A DNA stretch of 64,000 nucleotides, from NCBI RefSeq assembly GCF_046630445.1, contig NC_092339.1:313471501-313535500 (forward strand), given 5' to 3'. Both the position numbers and the translations under genes were made by a program. Position 1 is the first letter of the stretch. Each line of letters begins with the position of its first letter. Of this stretch, positions 1-12,175 are shown piece after piece. The notes beneath the pieces are model-generated. The model made no database searches and was not told the DNA's origin. It saw only the letters and a program-made list of their open reading frames with translations. Source of the stretch: Rutidosis leptorrhynchoides (Eukaryota > Streptophyta > Magnoliopsida > Asterales > Asteraceae).

Positions 1-1932
1 TTAACCTTAAAGTTTCAAGAACATGGAAGTGTAACTCCTTAGTTATAACTTCATATACTTGTGATGGATCTAAGTTCTATAGCTTATGGTCTACTTATTT
101 TGTCATAAACAAAAGCTTGAAAGCTTACATACACTTTACTAGTTGAAAATCTAAGTTTTGTAACTTATGGTTTCATGAAAGTAAAGATGCAAGTGTTGAT
201 TACTTAGGGTTTAACTTAATGACTTTAGATCTAGACCTTTGGGTCTTGGATCTTCAAGATCTAACTAAGAACTATGTTCTACATCTTAAGATCTTGATTA
301 GTTAGTTTACATTCAAGTTTGTAGTTCTATATTACCTTTACATTTCATGTATGTGTTAAATCCAAGACTTTGATGTAACTTTGGTTCATCAAAACACTTG
401 CAACACTTAAGTGAGTTGTGCTTCATGTCTTAGACTTACACAAGTGTTATGATGGTGAAACTTTGGTTAAGATGATGCAAACACATCAACGAGTTGTACA
501 CTTGAAGCTATACGCATCAAGGATGAGAACCATGATGAGCATCAAGCACCAAGACACCGGAACTCACCTAAAACCCACTGTTTCTGTCCAAAAGTTTCTG
601 TTCAGCTATTTCTGGAACAGACCAGTAGACCTGGGCTGTTCTAACCTTGATTTTTAGATAGAACTTTTCGAGTAGATAACTTTTCATATAGGACTCTTCT
701 TAATCCGAGTTACGGTTTAGGATTTACGGCCCTCCGATCGTTACCATGTTCTTTAACGTTGTGCAGAAATTTCTGACCTACTCGCACTTAGGCCGTCGCC
801 ACGGTCAAACCAAGACGAGTTTGCTTCTGTAAATTTTACCACACTTAAGGGACTCATAGACGGAGCCATGACCACTGGTCTCACCTTAATTCAGTAAGGG
901 TAGAGGCCGTGGTGACTGACCGAAGTCGGCCTTTGTTTTAAACGACTTTCATAAACGAGTCTTACTTGTTACCTTTTGTTTAATGATGATTGATGATGGC
1001 CCTTATGACCTTAATTACGTACTTGTAAACCTTTTGAGACGACTTATTGACTTAGTGCTATTTGACTTAGGTTGAGGACGTTTGGACCGTTACTTGCACA
1101 CCACTTTCCGACTACTACCTTACCATTACTACTAATCATTGTGAGTTATAGCATTCCCTTTTTACTTTAACTTTTTGGGAACTGAGATTACATGCGGATT
1201 TTATGTTTTACATACTAGGCACGAGTACTTAAACTTTATATATGTGTGGGTTATATAACGGCAGAAACATTCCCTTTAGCTCGGTAACGTTTAATCATTG
1301 GTTTTTGAACCGTGAACGCGAATCTTAGATATGGATCCATAGGGTTTGACATCCCCACTCGGGCTAGTAGCGCTAGCATTTAACGAGTGTTTAATACTTC
1401 GAGGTTATACGCACTTGCCAAGTGCACTTTAAGGGGGTACATTAAACGTTAAGTTAGTTACCGGGTGCCCACGGTTAAGCATATACTTTTACATACTTTT
1501 GAAACGCTCGTTGTAGCACTGAAATCTCGTGGCCTACTTACATTACTGTTATACTTAAACTATAGCTCACCAACCTTTGTGTTGACCTTTTTAAGCATGT
1601 ATTTTCTCAGGTGCTTGAAGTCGCTTCCGCTATCTTACTAGTCGTGCTGTAGAACCCGCTGCCTAGAGTTGTTATCGCATGACTACTTATGTTGCATTCA
1701 AACTTTTTACTTATGAATTTATGTTATGTAACGACCATTATGGTCACGTACACTTATTTAATGCTTCTACTTAGTGAAGCATACTTTTGATTTGTAAAAC
1801 AATTGACGTATGTTATGACGTCACTTTTTATTATGAATGTAAACTCTGTTTTGAAAACGCATATAGTACTTAACCTTGTAATGATCCTGTTGTTGATGGT
1901 CCGTACATGATGATTTAGTACGGGGCGTCACA
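1..1932 (+). repeat. Right part of a Ty3-type LTR (3' or solo LTR)
   Basis: Long non-coding sequence ending in ggggcgtcaca at 1932, where unrelated copia coding sequence begins abruptly. Its layout resembles the LTRs of the chromoviruses further right: a 'ctcaccaac...gttgac...aagcatg...ctcaggtg' block near 1565-1613 has close counterparts in the G2 and G3 LTRs. No primer-binding site follows 1932, so it reads as a 3' or solo LTR inserted in the copia element. Its left end is outside the window. The short open frame at 418-657 lies inside it and is not a gene. Confidence 0.6.
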
Positions 1933-4900
1933 GGTACCTCTGAACTTACTTCTCTAAGTGGTCTTATTGTTTTGTTGGAACAATAGCATTATGCTCTCAA
2001 TACTGCGAGCGACATAGTTTGAAAGATGCTAGTTTTGAACTTGCATTTACACACTTAGATATTTCAGTTTCTAAGGATAATATATTTATCTTAATACCTA
2101 TCAACGTGATGGTATTTTTGAAATTGATATGCATAGTGTAATTTCAAATGAGAATTCTGTGTATACCTACATCGCCAAAGTCTTCAAGCAAGACTTGAAT
2201 AAGACCTATCTATGACATTGTCATATGAGTCATATAAACAAACAATGCATTTCAAAACTCCAGTCTAATGGACTTTTGGAATCAATTGGCTCTGAGTCAT
2301 TTGATGTATGCGAGTCATGTTTATGTGAAAAGATGACAAATGCTTCTTTCTCCGATTTAGGTAAAAAGAGCTAAAGATCTTTTAGGACTAATACATACTG
2401 TTGTATGTAGCCCTTTAAGAACAATGTATAGATTTAGTTAATTTTACTTCATTACATTTACTGATGAGTACAGTAGCTATGATTATGTTCACTTGCTGAA
2501 ACATAAACATACAACTATTTTATCATTCAAAAGTATTCCAAAATGAAGTAGATAATCAGCTTGGAAAGACCATTAAAGCACTTCGCTCCGATGGAGTAAG
2601 TGAGTTTATGAGTCAAGAGTTTTTGGACCACCTAAAGAATTGTGGGATTGTCTCATGGTTCACTCTACCTTACACACCACAACATGATGGTGTGTCTGAG
2701 TAAGAGGAATCAACTTTACTTGATATAGTTTGATTTATGATGAGTCTGATTTCTCTACTACCGTCTTTTAGGGATATGTATGAGAGTCTGATGCAGGCAT
2801 ACTCAATGTGATTCCAACTATGAAGGTAGAAAAGACACCATATGAGTTATGGCATGGGAAGAATCCCAAGTTGTCTTATCTCAAAGTCTGGGGTTGTGAA
2901 GCGTATGTGAAGCATGACACTTCAAACAAATTAGTACCCAGAACTATCCAATGTTACTTTGTATGATACATAAAGGAAACAATATGTTACTACTTTTACT
3001 ACCAAGCTGAAGACAACGTGTTTTCTGCTCGGTCTACTGAATTCCTAGAAAGAGATCTTCTCTTACAAGAAGTCAGTGGGAGTAAAGTAGATCTTGAAGA
3101 AATTCAAGTACTTTAAAGTAACATACCTTCAATAAGCACTAGCAATCCACACGTTGAAACTGAGCACACTGTTGGTAATCCAGAACGTGTTACACCTGCA
3201 CTTTATAGATCTAAGTAGAGCTCATCGGCTTATGAGGTTTAATTATCTGATTAATTCAGATAAACCTCAACTAAGGGATTTTGATAAACCCTCTAGCTGT
3301 GTGAGGCCATATCAGATCCTGAATCTGAAAATGACTAGATTCTATGAATACAGATATGCAGTCCATGAAGGATAATCAAGTATGAGACTTGATTGATCTT
3401 CTACCCAATTGTAAGACAATGAGGTAAAAATGGGTCTTCAAAGGAAGACTGATATGGACGGTAATGTAAACACTTTTAAAGCTCGATTGGTGACAAAAGG
3501 TTATGATGAAAGTTTTTCACCAGTTGTGAGCCCTAAAACAATTAGGATACTTATTGCCATGGTTACTTTTCATGATAATAAAATATGGCTAATGGATGTC
3601 AAAACCGCTTTCCTAAATGGCGACCTAAGCGAGGACGTATATATGGTTCAGCCGGAAGGGTTTATGAATCCTAAGCATCCTAATAAAGTATGCAAACTTC
3701 TAAAATCCATTTATGGATAAAAGCAAGCATCCAGGAGCTAGAATCTTAAGTTTAATGAGAAAATCAATTCTCAAAACCAAGATAAGCTCTGAGTTTACAT
3801 TAGAGCTAGTGGGAGCAGAGTAGTCTTCTTGATCTTATATGTTGATGACATATTACTTATTAGAAATAACATTCCAACTTGCAAGATGTCAAGTCTTGGC
3901 TTGAAAAATGTATTTCCATAAAGGATCTTGATGAAGCTACTTATATTATTGGAATGAGGATCTATACAATAGATCCAATTGGCTTATTCGTTTGAATCAA
4001 AGTACATACATTATCTTGCAGAGATTTAGCATGCAAAACTCCAAGCATGGAGATTTGCCAATGAAAAAGGGCATAACCGTGAGAAAGTCTCAAAAGTCCT
4101 ATCACAGCAGATGAGATGAGACAAATGAAATGTATCACATATGCTTCGGCTATATGATCCATTATGTATGCCATGATATGTACTATACTCGATGTTTCAT
4201 TAGTTTTGAGTTTGACGAGTCATTGTCAACATAATCCAGGTGAAATATATTGGATTGTTGTTAAGAATATTCTTTAGTATTTGTAGAGTACTAATGATAT
4301 GTTCTTGGTTTACGGTGGTTTGGAAGAAGAGTTAAGTATTAAGTTTTTATACTGATTCTAGTTTCCAAACTGATCAAGATGATTCTCGATCCAGTCACGT
4401 TGTTTCTTTATCATGATGGGCAAGACAGTTGATTGGAAGAGCTCTAGGAAGAGCACTATTGAACAATCTACAACAAAAGCAGAATACATTGTTGATTGAG
4501 AAGCTGCTCAGAAAGCTGTCTGGATAAGGAAGTTTGTTGTTATACTCAGAGTAGTACACAACATTTAACCTTCTATAATATGTAATGTGATAGTTTGAGT
4601 GTTAATATACTTTTGAAAGAATCACATGTACATAAAAGTATCTGGCACATTCTTCAAAAGTTTGACTACATTCATTAAGTCATTAAGAGGAATGATATTA
4701 GTATTCTTAAAGGTTCATACAAATGATAATGTGCTGACCCGTTCACGAAGCCCATGATGCACAACAAGCATGATGATCATGCTAGTAGTATTGGACTTCG
4801 TTATGCTGCTGATCTTTTTCATTTGTAATTTAATATTTGGATATTTTTGGAACATTAAGCAGTTTTATATTAATGAACTGACATACTTGATATGGTCGTT

Positions 4901-6532
4901 TTCATTTATATCACTGTGTTCTATATTAGCATGTTTAATCCATGAATAATTGTTGATTATTCAAAATCTCCATAATCGGTCATGTTATGGGAATAACATG
5001 AATTAAGATTAATGTGAAATTTTGGTTATATTCATTGATGATGAATAGTTAACTTGTTGAGACCAAAATTCATATGTATTCATTAATGATGAATATTGGA
5101 ATGACCCAACCATGAGATGTCACTACATGGATCGTAGTCAGTAGTGAATCTTTTAGTGATTATGTCTTTGTGTCCTTAGACTTGAGATGCACGCCCGTCT
5201 TGATGAGTGTAGCATTGTACTTTGATATGGTTAAACGCTGTCCTGAATAAGGCTGTTATAAAGGCCATCATTGGGTATAATGTAAAGCTCGTGATAGACA
5301 CGTGTATGCAATATAGGATTTGTTCCTCTAAAATGTTTGGAGTTAGATACTTTTTGAGCTCCTCGATGAATGAATAAGATATTTGTGTGGCCGCACCCAG
5401 ATGTAATTAAGATGATACTTAATTAATTTGGTGATCTAATTCAGTTCTAAGATCGAGAAATAAAATCGTTAAACAAATGAGAATGACCGATGATCCATAT
5501 CTCAAGTTTAACTAAAGTATCTGAAACAAAAGGACGAATGACATTTAACACTTACCATAAACAGTTTCGAGAAACTACCCTCACATGAATTTGGGGACAA
5601 TGACGTGTTGCTAGACGCTTACCATTGTTTGTATAGTTACTTGGTGTTGTGCCATGCACAAGTGGGAGTCTGAAGGATTAATGTGCAAGGTACAACATAT
5701 AACTATATGGCCAAATTCATTTGAGCCTTCGGGGTCACACACATATACACCGAGACGTCAAATAAATATATATATGATGTATATATATTACTCAAGTAAC
5801 AAAATAGTAAATCGAAATTAATTCATTTACTATTCATATGAATAGTAAATGAAACGAAATTAATTAATTTACTATTCACATGAAAGTGACATGATAGAAA
5901 TTATTAATTATAAGTTTCATAAACTACCCCTAAAGTATTTGAGAAATACGACTTTTTAAAATATAGCATTGTATTTGAAAATGATCTTGATTTCTTTTGA
6001 TTTGCTTTTTGCTATCAAACAAACGAATCTTGATTTCTTTTGATTTACTTTATGCTACCAAACAAATGGGATATATTATATATTCATATATGTGTATCAT
6101 ATTACGAAGTAATTTTTGAATCATTCTAATGCTTTCGATGAACTAAAAGGAAAAACACATATTACATATTTTGGGTTCATAATATTAATCAAAGGTTGAT
6201 TGATTATTACTTGGGTTTGGACTAGCATCCATTGACGTTGTTTGAAGTGTAGTGTGGACTATCCAAAGAGACGGTCATATTTTTGATCGTAGGTTTCTCT
6301 CCTTCAATCAGTTTCTTCAAGAAAGGTATATCGTTTACTCATCTTATGATTTATATTCTTGACAATTATTATGGTGTAACTGGATTTTTGGGATCGTTAA
6401 TCATGTGCATGTTTCATTAAATAAGTGAAAATTTAATCTTGTTAAATTTTGTCATAAAATAATAAAAGATTATTATTTTAACTATCCGCTGCGTTAATCT
6501 GTTTTGGTAAAAGTACACACGATTTTCCATCA
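1933..6532 (+). mobile_element. Decayed Ty1/copia retrotransposon, 5' part missing
   Basis: Conceptual translation shows Ty1/copia parts in order. A pre-integrase/integrase stretch (about 2050-3000) is followed by a reverse transcriptase block (about 3430-3860) with a DVKTAFLNGDLSE-like motif and a YVDDIL motif. An RNase H-like region and pol end follow near 4830. A putative 3' LTR runs from about 5056 to 6532, ending ttttccatca. The element is clearly broken, with many breaks, and its 5' part lies beyond the LTR that cuts it at 1932. This is an old fossil; the lineage (perhaps Tork/Angela-like) is only a guess and the LTR start is approximate. Confidence 0.75.
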
Positions 6533-6934
6533 CTCATCTCATAACGCAATAATACAGATTGTATTAAATGTTACTAGTTGAACTGAAAATAATCAATATG
6601 ATATAGTTTAAACATCTATAAAGGCTACACTTATTTAATCTATTCTAAATCATCGTTATAATAAAAGTAAGTATATTTATAATATATACCAAGATATATA
6701 AACATGGTAAGATCACACGAGATATAGTCCATAATATTCTAGAGATGCACTTACAATTCTGCACCAACATATTACGTTTACCTAAATAATCCGATTATTA
6801 ACTTAACATATATGTAAATGTATTCAGCAAAATTACTTAGCATCAAAATAAATCAACAAAATTATCATAATTTGTTCAGCGTATATTCTGAGATTTAATC
6901 ATGAGAGCAATACCAATGAAGTAAGTCCATAGCA
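6533..6934. other. AT-rich intergenic DNA
   Basis: No supported gene, RNA or element end was seen. Very AT-rich spacer between the copia LTR end and the Helitron-like block. Confidence 0.5.
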
Positions 6935-7484
6935 CCAGGGGCATTTTCAATTTTTAATTTTTTTTTATTTTAATTTTAACTAAACTCCGTTTTACTTAGC
7001 CCCACATTTTTTTAAAAAATTCAAATCGACCCCCCAAACAGGAGGGTAAAGTGTCAAATAACCATTTTCATAAAAAATCTTAAATAAACTCCACCCAAAT
7101 ATTCAACGGGTTATATCTTCTCGCTCGCAACGAGTTAAATTTTTCCGACCCCATCGTTAAACTCGAAATAATTTTAGGAACACAATGTCACTAGCTATAC
7201 GCAAAACGGACGCTTTTTAAAAAACGTTAAATATTTGGAGTACTTTTCATACACGTTGATTTTGCGTTAAATTTTTAAAAGTCGATAATTCCATAGCGAA
7301 ACGCGGAGATGCACATATATTGTTAATTTAAAATAACATTTAAATCTCTCACGGGTTATACCTTTTAGTTCGACTCGAGTTGCGCTTCAACGAAATCACC
7401 GTTAGCCACAAAATAATTTTACTAAACGCAATAAAATACATTAAAAATCGAACCCCGGCGCGAAGCGAGGGTTCAATAACTAGT
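6935..7484 (+). mobile_element. Probable non-autonomous Helitron (3' end well defined)
   Basis: The right end has the Helitron signature: a GC-rich near-palindrome (ccccggcgcgaagcgaggg, 7453-7471), a short spacer, then the terminal CTAGT at 7480-7484 followed by host T. The block before it (about 6940-7440) has a composition different from the surrounding AT-rich DNA and no open frame. Helitrons make no target duplication and insert at A/T; the 5' TC end was not placed with confidence, so the start is approximate. Confidence 0.55.
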
Positions 7485-8059
7485 TATAACAATTTAACAA
7501 AGTATATATATAATCATAATGGACAATCAATCTATTTTACCTCATTAACATAGGCAACAACGGCTCACAAGTGATCATATGTGAGATCAAAACAGCATGT
7601 AGCGATATTAAATTATATGCAATTTTAATCCACAAGGTATTAATTAATTTGATTAAAACAATCAATCCGTAGATTTAAATACAACAATTAAGATTGTTTA
7701 TGAATTCATAAGATAGGAGTCCAACCTTAATTAAAATTCATATTACCACATGTGTAGGTATCTATACTTCTTACCATATTCGCATATATTCTGTAAAGGT
7801 ACACATCACGTGTATATCTATCTAATATACTTATATAAACCATGTGAATGCAAGAAACGGATATGTATTCATACAATACTCATATTACACACAGGTCAGT
7901 ATTATACTTATAAATCAAACACGCAGATCACGTATATCAATCAGTTATTTAATCAGAAACTGAAAATCCATTTAAAATTAGTGTGTTATCAAGTCACAGT
8001 TTCGTACCATGAATCTGTTTAAGTTTGTAGGAATATAGTATACGAAACTGAAAATAATA
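7485..8059. other. AT-rich sequence without a supported gene
   Basis: Low-complexity AT-rich DNA. The open frame at 7750-8022 has no recognisable motif. Part of this stretch may belong to the LTR-like remnant to the right, whose far end was not found. Confidence 0.4.
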
Positions 8060-8648
8060 TAAACATATCACAACTTATACATAATAATCGGATTATAATA
8101 TTCACACAAAAATAAATAATCAGATTAATAACGAAAAGTTAGAAGGATCTAACCGAATTGAAGGTTGAACCGGGCTTGTGTTTGACACAATTCTCTTAAA
8201 AAGATTCGACGTCTGTTCCAGGGTACACCGGTCCAAAGCAGCGTACTGCCGGACTTGAACACTTGCCTGAAAGGTAATCGGAACGGGGAGACCTTATTGC
8301 AGCTGAGAGGAAACTCTAATCATATAAGAATGATTATATGATTTTTGGTGTATTTTTCTTCAAAGCCTAAGGCCTTTATTTATAGTGGAGACTATAGCCT
8401 TAGATTTGTTCTCACAACCGATGTGGGACAAAATACTAAACTTCTAGATTTTGCACCAAACTAGCAATTTTGAGATTCGATATCTCATTCACATTTAATC
8501 CGTTTTGGACACTCTTTAACTCATTTTAAAGCCTTCGTTAAGGACTACAAAACTCAGTAAATAGTTACTATTATATGTCACTCGAACATATAATTATTTG
8601 TGTCCAAAGTTTGGTGAAAACACATGTTTTTATCAAGTTTTTCCAACA
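8060..8648 (-). repeat. LTR-like remnant with promoter motifs
   Basis: Read on the minus strand this starts with tgttggaaaaac at 8648. It holds the tcccacatcggttg motif often seen in plant LTR promoters (8417-8430), then a TATA-like ctataaataaagg (8370-8382). A GC-richer block (8155-8300) follows downstream. This is the order expected of the U3-R part of an LTR. No coding region or second LTR was found, so it is a fragment or solo LTR, and its lower-coordinate end is uncertain. Confidence 0.45.
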
Positions 8649-8652
8649 CTAT

Positions 8653-8753
8653 AAACCATCAAAAGACAACAAAAGAGAAACAAAAGAGACCATCGAAACA
8701 TAACAAACCTGAAATAAACAAACAAAAGTTTAATTATTTACTAGTCCTATGCC

Positions 8754-8758
<5 letters not shown>
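8653..8758. repeat. Copy 1 of a ~105-bp direct duplication
   Basis: Nearly the same sequence occurs at 9623-9728: aaaccatcaaa..., caaaagagacca, acctgaaataaacaaaca and ctagtcctatgccattat are shared. Copy 1 runs straight into the long (TA)n tract. Confidence 0.8.

Positions 8759-8849
<91 letters not shown>
8755..8849. repeat. (TA)n microsatellite, about 95 bp
   Basis: Uninterrupted alternating TA. It creates spurious Tyr-Ile open frames on both strands. Confidence 0.97.
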
Positions 8850-8852
<3 letters not shown>

Positions 8853-9385
8853 AGTTTGATACATGTATATACTGCAAGCATACGAAAATATAAATATGGG
8901 GCATCAGTATCAACCATCAAATATGTACAATAGGCAAGCGAGATCAACTATAAAATGATTTTATTAACTCCAACTCTTTGATTTGAGTTGATGGAGCCAA
9001 TATTATTTTTGTTATAACTTATGTTAACATATTATGATAATAAAAATAAATAACCGATTCGTCTTTTATCTAAATAATAATAATATGCATAATTCTGTTA
9101 TCTACTTTTTTTCATGTTCAAAAATAATAATATGCATAAAATTAAAAATTGGGCTACATGTAATATGCGAATCATATGAATTGTTTACAAATCTATTTAG
9201 TTCAAATATGCAAATGATATAATCGTAAAAATGTTTATTTTGCTTATATGTCTTTCCTTTTTTTTTACTCTCCTTCCAACTCAAGAATATATGTATCTTA
9301 TTTTGTGTTACATTATTTTCCATCCTAATTTTCTCTTCCCATTTTCATCCTACTCTATTCCACCTAAAAAAACTTGAGAACACAG
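8850..9385. other. AT-rich intergenic DNA
   Basis: No supported gene. The open frames near 9034-9323 lack recognisable motifs. Confidence 0.4.
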
Positions 9386-9488
9386 CATTATAGAATCTAA
9401 GAACTTTGATCGGTGATAAAAGAACCCTAAAAAAACAACGTTATAGAATCTAACAACTTTCATCGGTGATAAAAGAACCCTAAAAAAA
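9386..9488. repeat. Tandem duplication, two ~50-bp units
   Basis: Units at about 9386-9435 and 9440-9488 share ttatagaatctaa, aacttt and cggtgataaaagaacccta with only a few differences. Confidence 0.85.
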
Positions 9489-9622
9489 CAAAATAGGACA
9501 GACCTAGAAACACCTCACGCCGAAAAACGAGCCAAACACCAACCAAAATAATCACTAATTAGGAACGAGCCGAATCACCAAGGGACAAAAAACGATAAAA
9601 CGTGAGCATAGGAAGCCAACTA
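9489..9622. other. A-rich spacer between the tandem units and duplication copy 2
   Basis: No gene or element end recognised. Confidence 0.4.
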
Positions 9623-9728
9623 CAAACCATCAAAGACAAAACAAAGGAGAAACAAAAGAGACCATAGGAACACAACAAACCTGAAATAAACAAACAAGTT
9701 TAATTATGTACTAGTCCTATGCCATTAT
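9623..9728. repeat. Copy 2 of the ~105-bp direct duplication
   Basis: Matches 8653-8758. Here the shared ccattat is followed by gtattcacatg instead of the (TA)n tract. Confidence 0.8.
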
Positions 9729-9862
9729 GTATTCACATGTAAATTGTGGTTACATTGTCAAGTCTAAATTTCGATGTCTAGTCATAAGGAACGGTTTGAT
9801 TAAAGATGCAAGTGCGTTCCTATTAAAGGTGTTAAACGTAAAAATTGTGACAATTATAAAAA

Positions 9863-9935
9863 GCCCACATACACGATCGAACTACAGACCTCCAGTATAC
9901 AAGACTGAAGCTCTACCACTGAGCTATACGGGCGC
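9863..9935 (-). tRNA. Degenerate tRNA-like sequence, tRNA-Thr(TGT)-like pseudogene or SINE head
   Basis: Read on the minus strand, 73 bases start GCGCCCG. An excellent A box (tagctcagtggtagagc) is followed by an anticodon arm whose 7-base loop cttgtat puts TGT in the anticodon position. A B-box-like gttcgatc comes next. The acceptor and T stems pair poorly and the region before the D stem looks one or two bases long. It is therefore more likely a decayed tRNA copy or the head of a tRNA-derived SINE than a working tRNA gene. A pol III terminator-like run is not clear. Confidence 0.45.
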
Positions 9936-9982
9936 ATGTGACAGACATTATTCATAGAAATATTATTCATGTGATACTACCA

Positions 9983-9999
9983 CACTACTAGAAATAACA
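9983..9999 (+). repeat. CACTA left terminal inverted repeat
   Basis: Begins CACTAC and pairs with 15502-15518, with about two mismatches over the 17 bases. Confidence 0.9.
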
Positions 10000-10005
10000 T
10001 TTTTT

Positions 10006-10140
10006 GTGGCGATGAAAATCGCCGCAATAAATGGGGTATCTCGCCGCAAAAAAGCTTTGGCGGCGACCCTTCGCCGCTTATAAGGTCGTCACCGTAAGGT
10101 CGCCGTCTAAAATATTTTGCGTCGTTTTTTTGCGGCGGAC
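10006..10140. repeat. CACTA left subterminal repeats
   Basis: Clustered short motifs gcggcgac, cgccgcaa and their complements, mirrored at 15175-15490. Role inferred from family knowledge: transposase binding. Confidence 0.75.
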
Positions 10141-10604
10141 AAAAATGGGGCCCACTGTTTAATAAGAAAAAAGAAAAGAAAATATATATATTTTTTTTGC
10201 GGCGACTACCGGCAAAATCAGATTCAGTACCTGCTGCTATTTTTTGCGACGACTATCGCCGCAAAATGTACCTGATGGTTTTGACAGAATTCTGCTGTAT
10301 TTACAGCATCCCGCCCGATTTTCTGGGCGTTTTTCCGAAACCTGTTTCATACAATTTAATAGCACCTATAACAACGTATATAACTCCAAAACAACAATAA
10401 ACACGAACAACAATATATAAAGAACAATAAACGTTTACGAAAGTGAACAATTATACGAATTACAAATATTAAAGTTTTAACGTTTTAAAGTTCTAAAGTA
10501 TCAATATTGTTCCATACATGCGGTATCCTCATAATTTCCTCCGATATCATCATCTTCCGTACCATTTCCCCCACCATCATCCGAATCATCCGACAGTTCG
10601 TCTC

Positions 10605-11033
10605 TCAAAGTAAATTCCGGTTCTTTTCCTTTACCGCCCTTTGCTTGTTTCTTCTTTTTCTTGGGCTCTCCGCTTGTACTTCACGATCCCGAGAACATCT
10701 TTTTATGTAACTTTTCACTGAATCTTTAATGGCATCTTTCATGGATTTTTGAAACTCTTTTGTTAAATCGGACTTCACTTCCGGAATCAAACTTTGTTTT
10801 AGCTCGGCTTTCATTTTCTCACGTTCCAATTGCCACTTTGAATTAAATTCATCCTCGGTGTAAAAACGTTGACTTGAAGTTAAACTTGAGCTATCAGCGG
10901 ACCTGCGGGACCCAGAAATGCGTGGACCGATACCACGCTCCCATCCGGGGCGTGACCCCAATACCTTGTTCATGATTTGTAGTTCGGTCATCGGGTTTTC
11001 TACACCAACTTGCTCATTTAGAAGTTCAATCAT
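10605..11033 (-). CDS. TNPA-like (Ptta/En/Spm) transposon protein, last exon
   Basis: An open frame of 142 codons near the 3' end of the CACTA element. It has the motif MTELQIMNKVLGSRPGWERG, typical of plant Ptta/En/Spm-family accessory proteins, at about residues 15-34. A charged, coiled-coil-like stretch follows, rich in Glu and Lys (about residues 65-110), then a strongly basic C-terminus (SPRKRRNKQR). Such proteins are thought to bind the subterminal repeats and help the transposase. Just upstream on the minus strand, atgtag|gatgaaatg looks like a splice acceptor, so this is probably the terminal exon of a longer gene whose earlier exons are not clear. The ATG at 11033 is the first in the open stretch and may not be the real start. 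Confidence 0.6.
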   Translation of the reverse strand: MIELLNEQVGVENPMTELQIMNKVLGSRPGWERGIGPRISGSRRSADSSSLTSSQRFYTEDEFNSKWQLEREKMKAELKQSLIPEVKSDLTKEFQKSMKDAIKDSVKSYIKRCSRDREVQAESPRKRRNKQRAVKEKNRNLL

Positions 11034-11230
11034 TTCATCCTACATATTTAAAAAACGAGAATAATCCAAGTTATAATACGAACACTTTTAGTATGTTTTG
11101 AGTTATATAAAAAATTAACATTCTAGTGAATTATAAGGTATTTACTTACATATTTTTCTTCTGTGTTGCCAGGAAATTTACCATATTTCCTCTCCGGGGC
11201 GCTACAAACAAATATACAATTATATGTACG

Positions 11231-11367
<137 letters not shown>

Positions 11368-11706
11368 TACAATTATATGCGTGAAAATAAACTCTTACCT
11401 AACATGTGAGATTTGGATGGCTCCCAAGGATCATCCCGTTCTGGAGGATCGTTCCCACCACCATACATTCGATCAACGGCTGCCATCTGTAAAAAAATAT
11501 ACAACTATACAAATACACATACAAAGATAACAAGTAAAATAAATGAATATATAATTACATACAAATTTAACTTAAGCAAATATTGATAACAATTAAAGAT
11601 AATATGTTTTTACAAATTACAATCTAAAATCATTCACTAATATAATCCATAGGTTCACATTCATCGTCTTCATTCACGCTAGTATCACTATCTGTATCGC
11701 AGAAAG

Positions 11707-11748
11707 CATCTTCGTCCACATCGTCTTCATCGACTTCTTGGTTGTCAT
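11707..11748. repeat. 42-bp exact repeat, copy 1 (acidic-coding module)
   Basis: Identical to 13327-13368. On the minus strand that copy codes for the Asp/Glu-rich tail of the transposase remnant. Confidence 0.9.
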
Positions 11749-11797
11749 ATCCTAAATGAGACAACACACTCATATCCTAAATGAGACAACACATTCA
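11748..11797. repeat. Tandem duplication, two ~25-bp units
   Basis: Two copies of atcctaaatgagacaacac (11749 and 11774) with near-identical flanks. Confidence 0.9.
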
Positions 11798-11934
11798 AAA
11801 AGCAGTCCCAAAACGGGGACAATCCGAAATTAATTTCTAAATTAATTTCGGACGGGTGACCTACGGTTTAAACGGGGAAGAATTAGCATACCAAAACTAA
11901 TATCATACAAAGCATACAATTTAACAAGTATTAA

Positions 11935-12175
11935 ACTTACAATATCTTACTAACAAATAACTATTTAACAATTAAATAACTTACAACATACAAATTACTA
12001 GCTTACAAGTTAAAATTAACTAACAAGAATCTAATTAACTAATCAAGTATCTAACTTACAAGTATCTAACTTACAAATTACTAACTAACAACTATCTAAC
12101 TTACAAATTACTAACATACAACTATCTAACTTACAAATTACTAACTTACAACACACAAATTATTAACATACACAT
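11935..12175. repeat. Degenerate tandem repeat, ctaacttacaaatta type
   Basis: Many imperfect copies of a roughly 10-25 base unit containing taacttacaa/ttactaac, inside the non-coding part of the CACTA element. Confidence 0.8.

Noticed and set aside
418-657. 79-codon frame near the left edge
   Set aside because: Inside LTR sequence, no motif, no codon pattern that stands out.
8624-8947. Tyr-Ile repeat open frames on both strands
   Set aside because: Produced entirely by the (TA)n microsatellite; the same holds for frames at 11126-11530 and 12724-12960.
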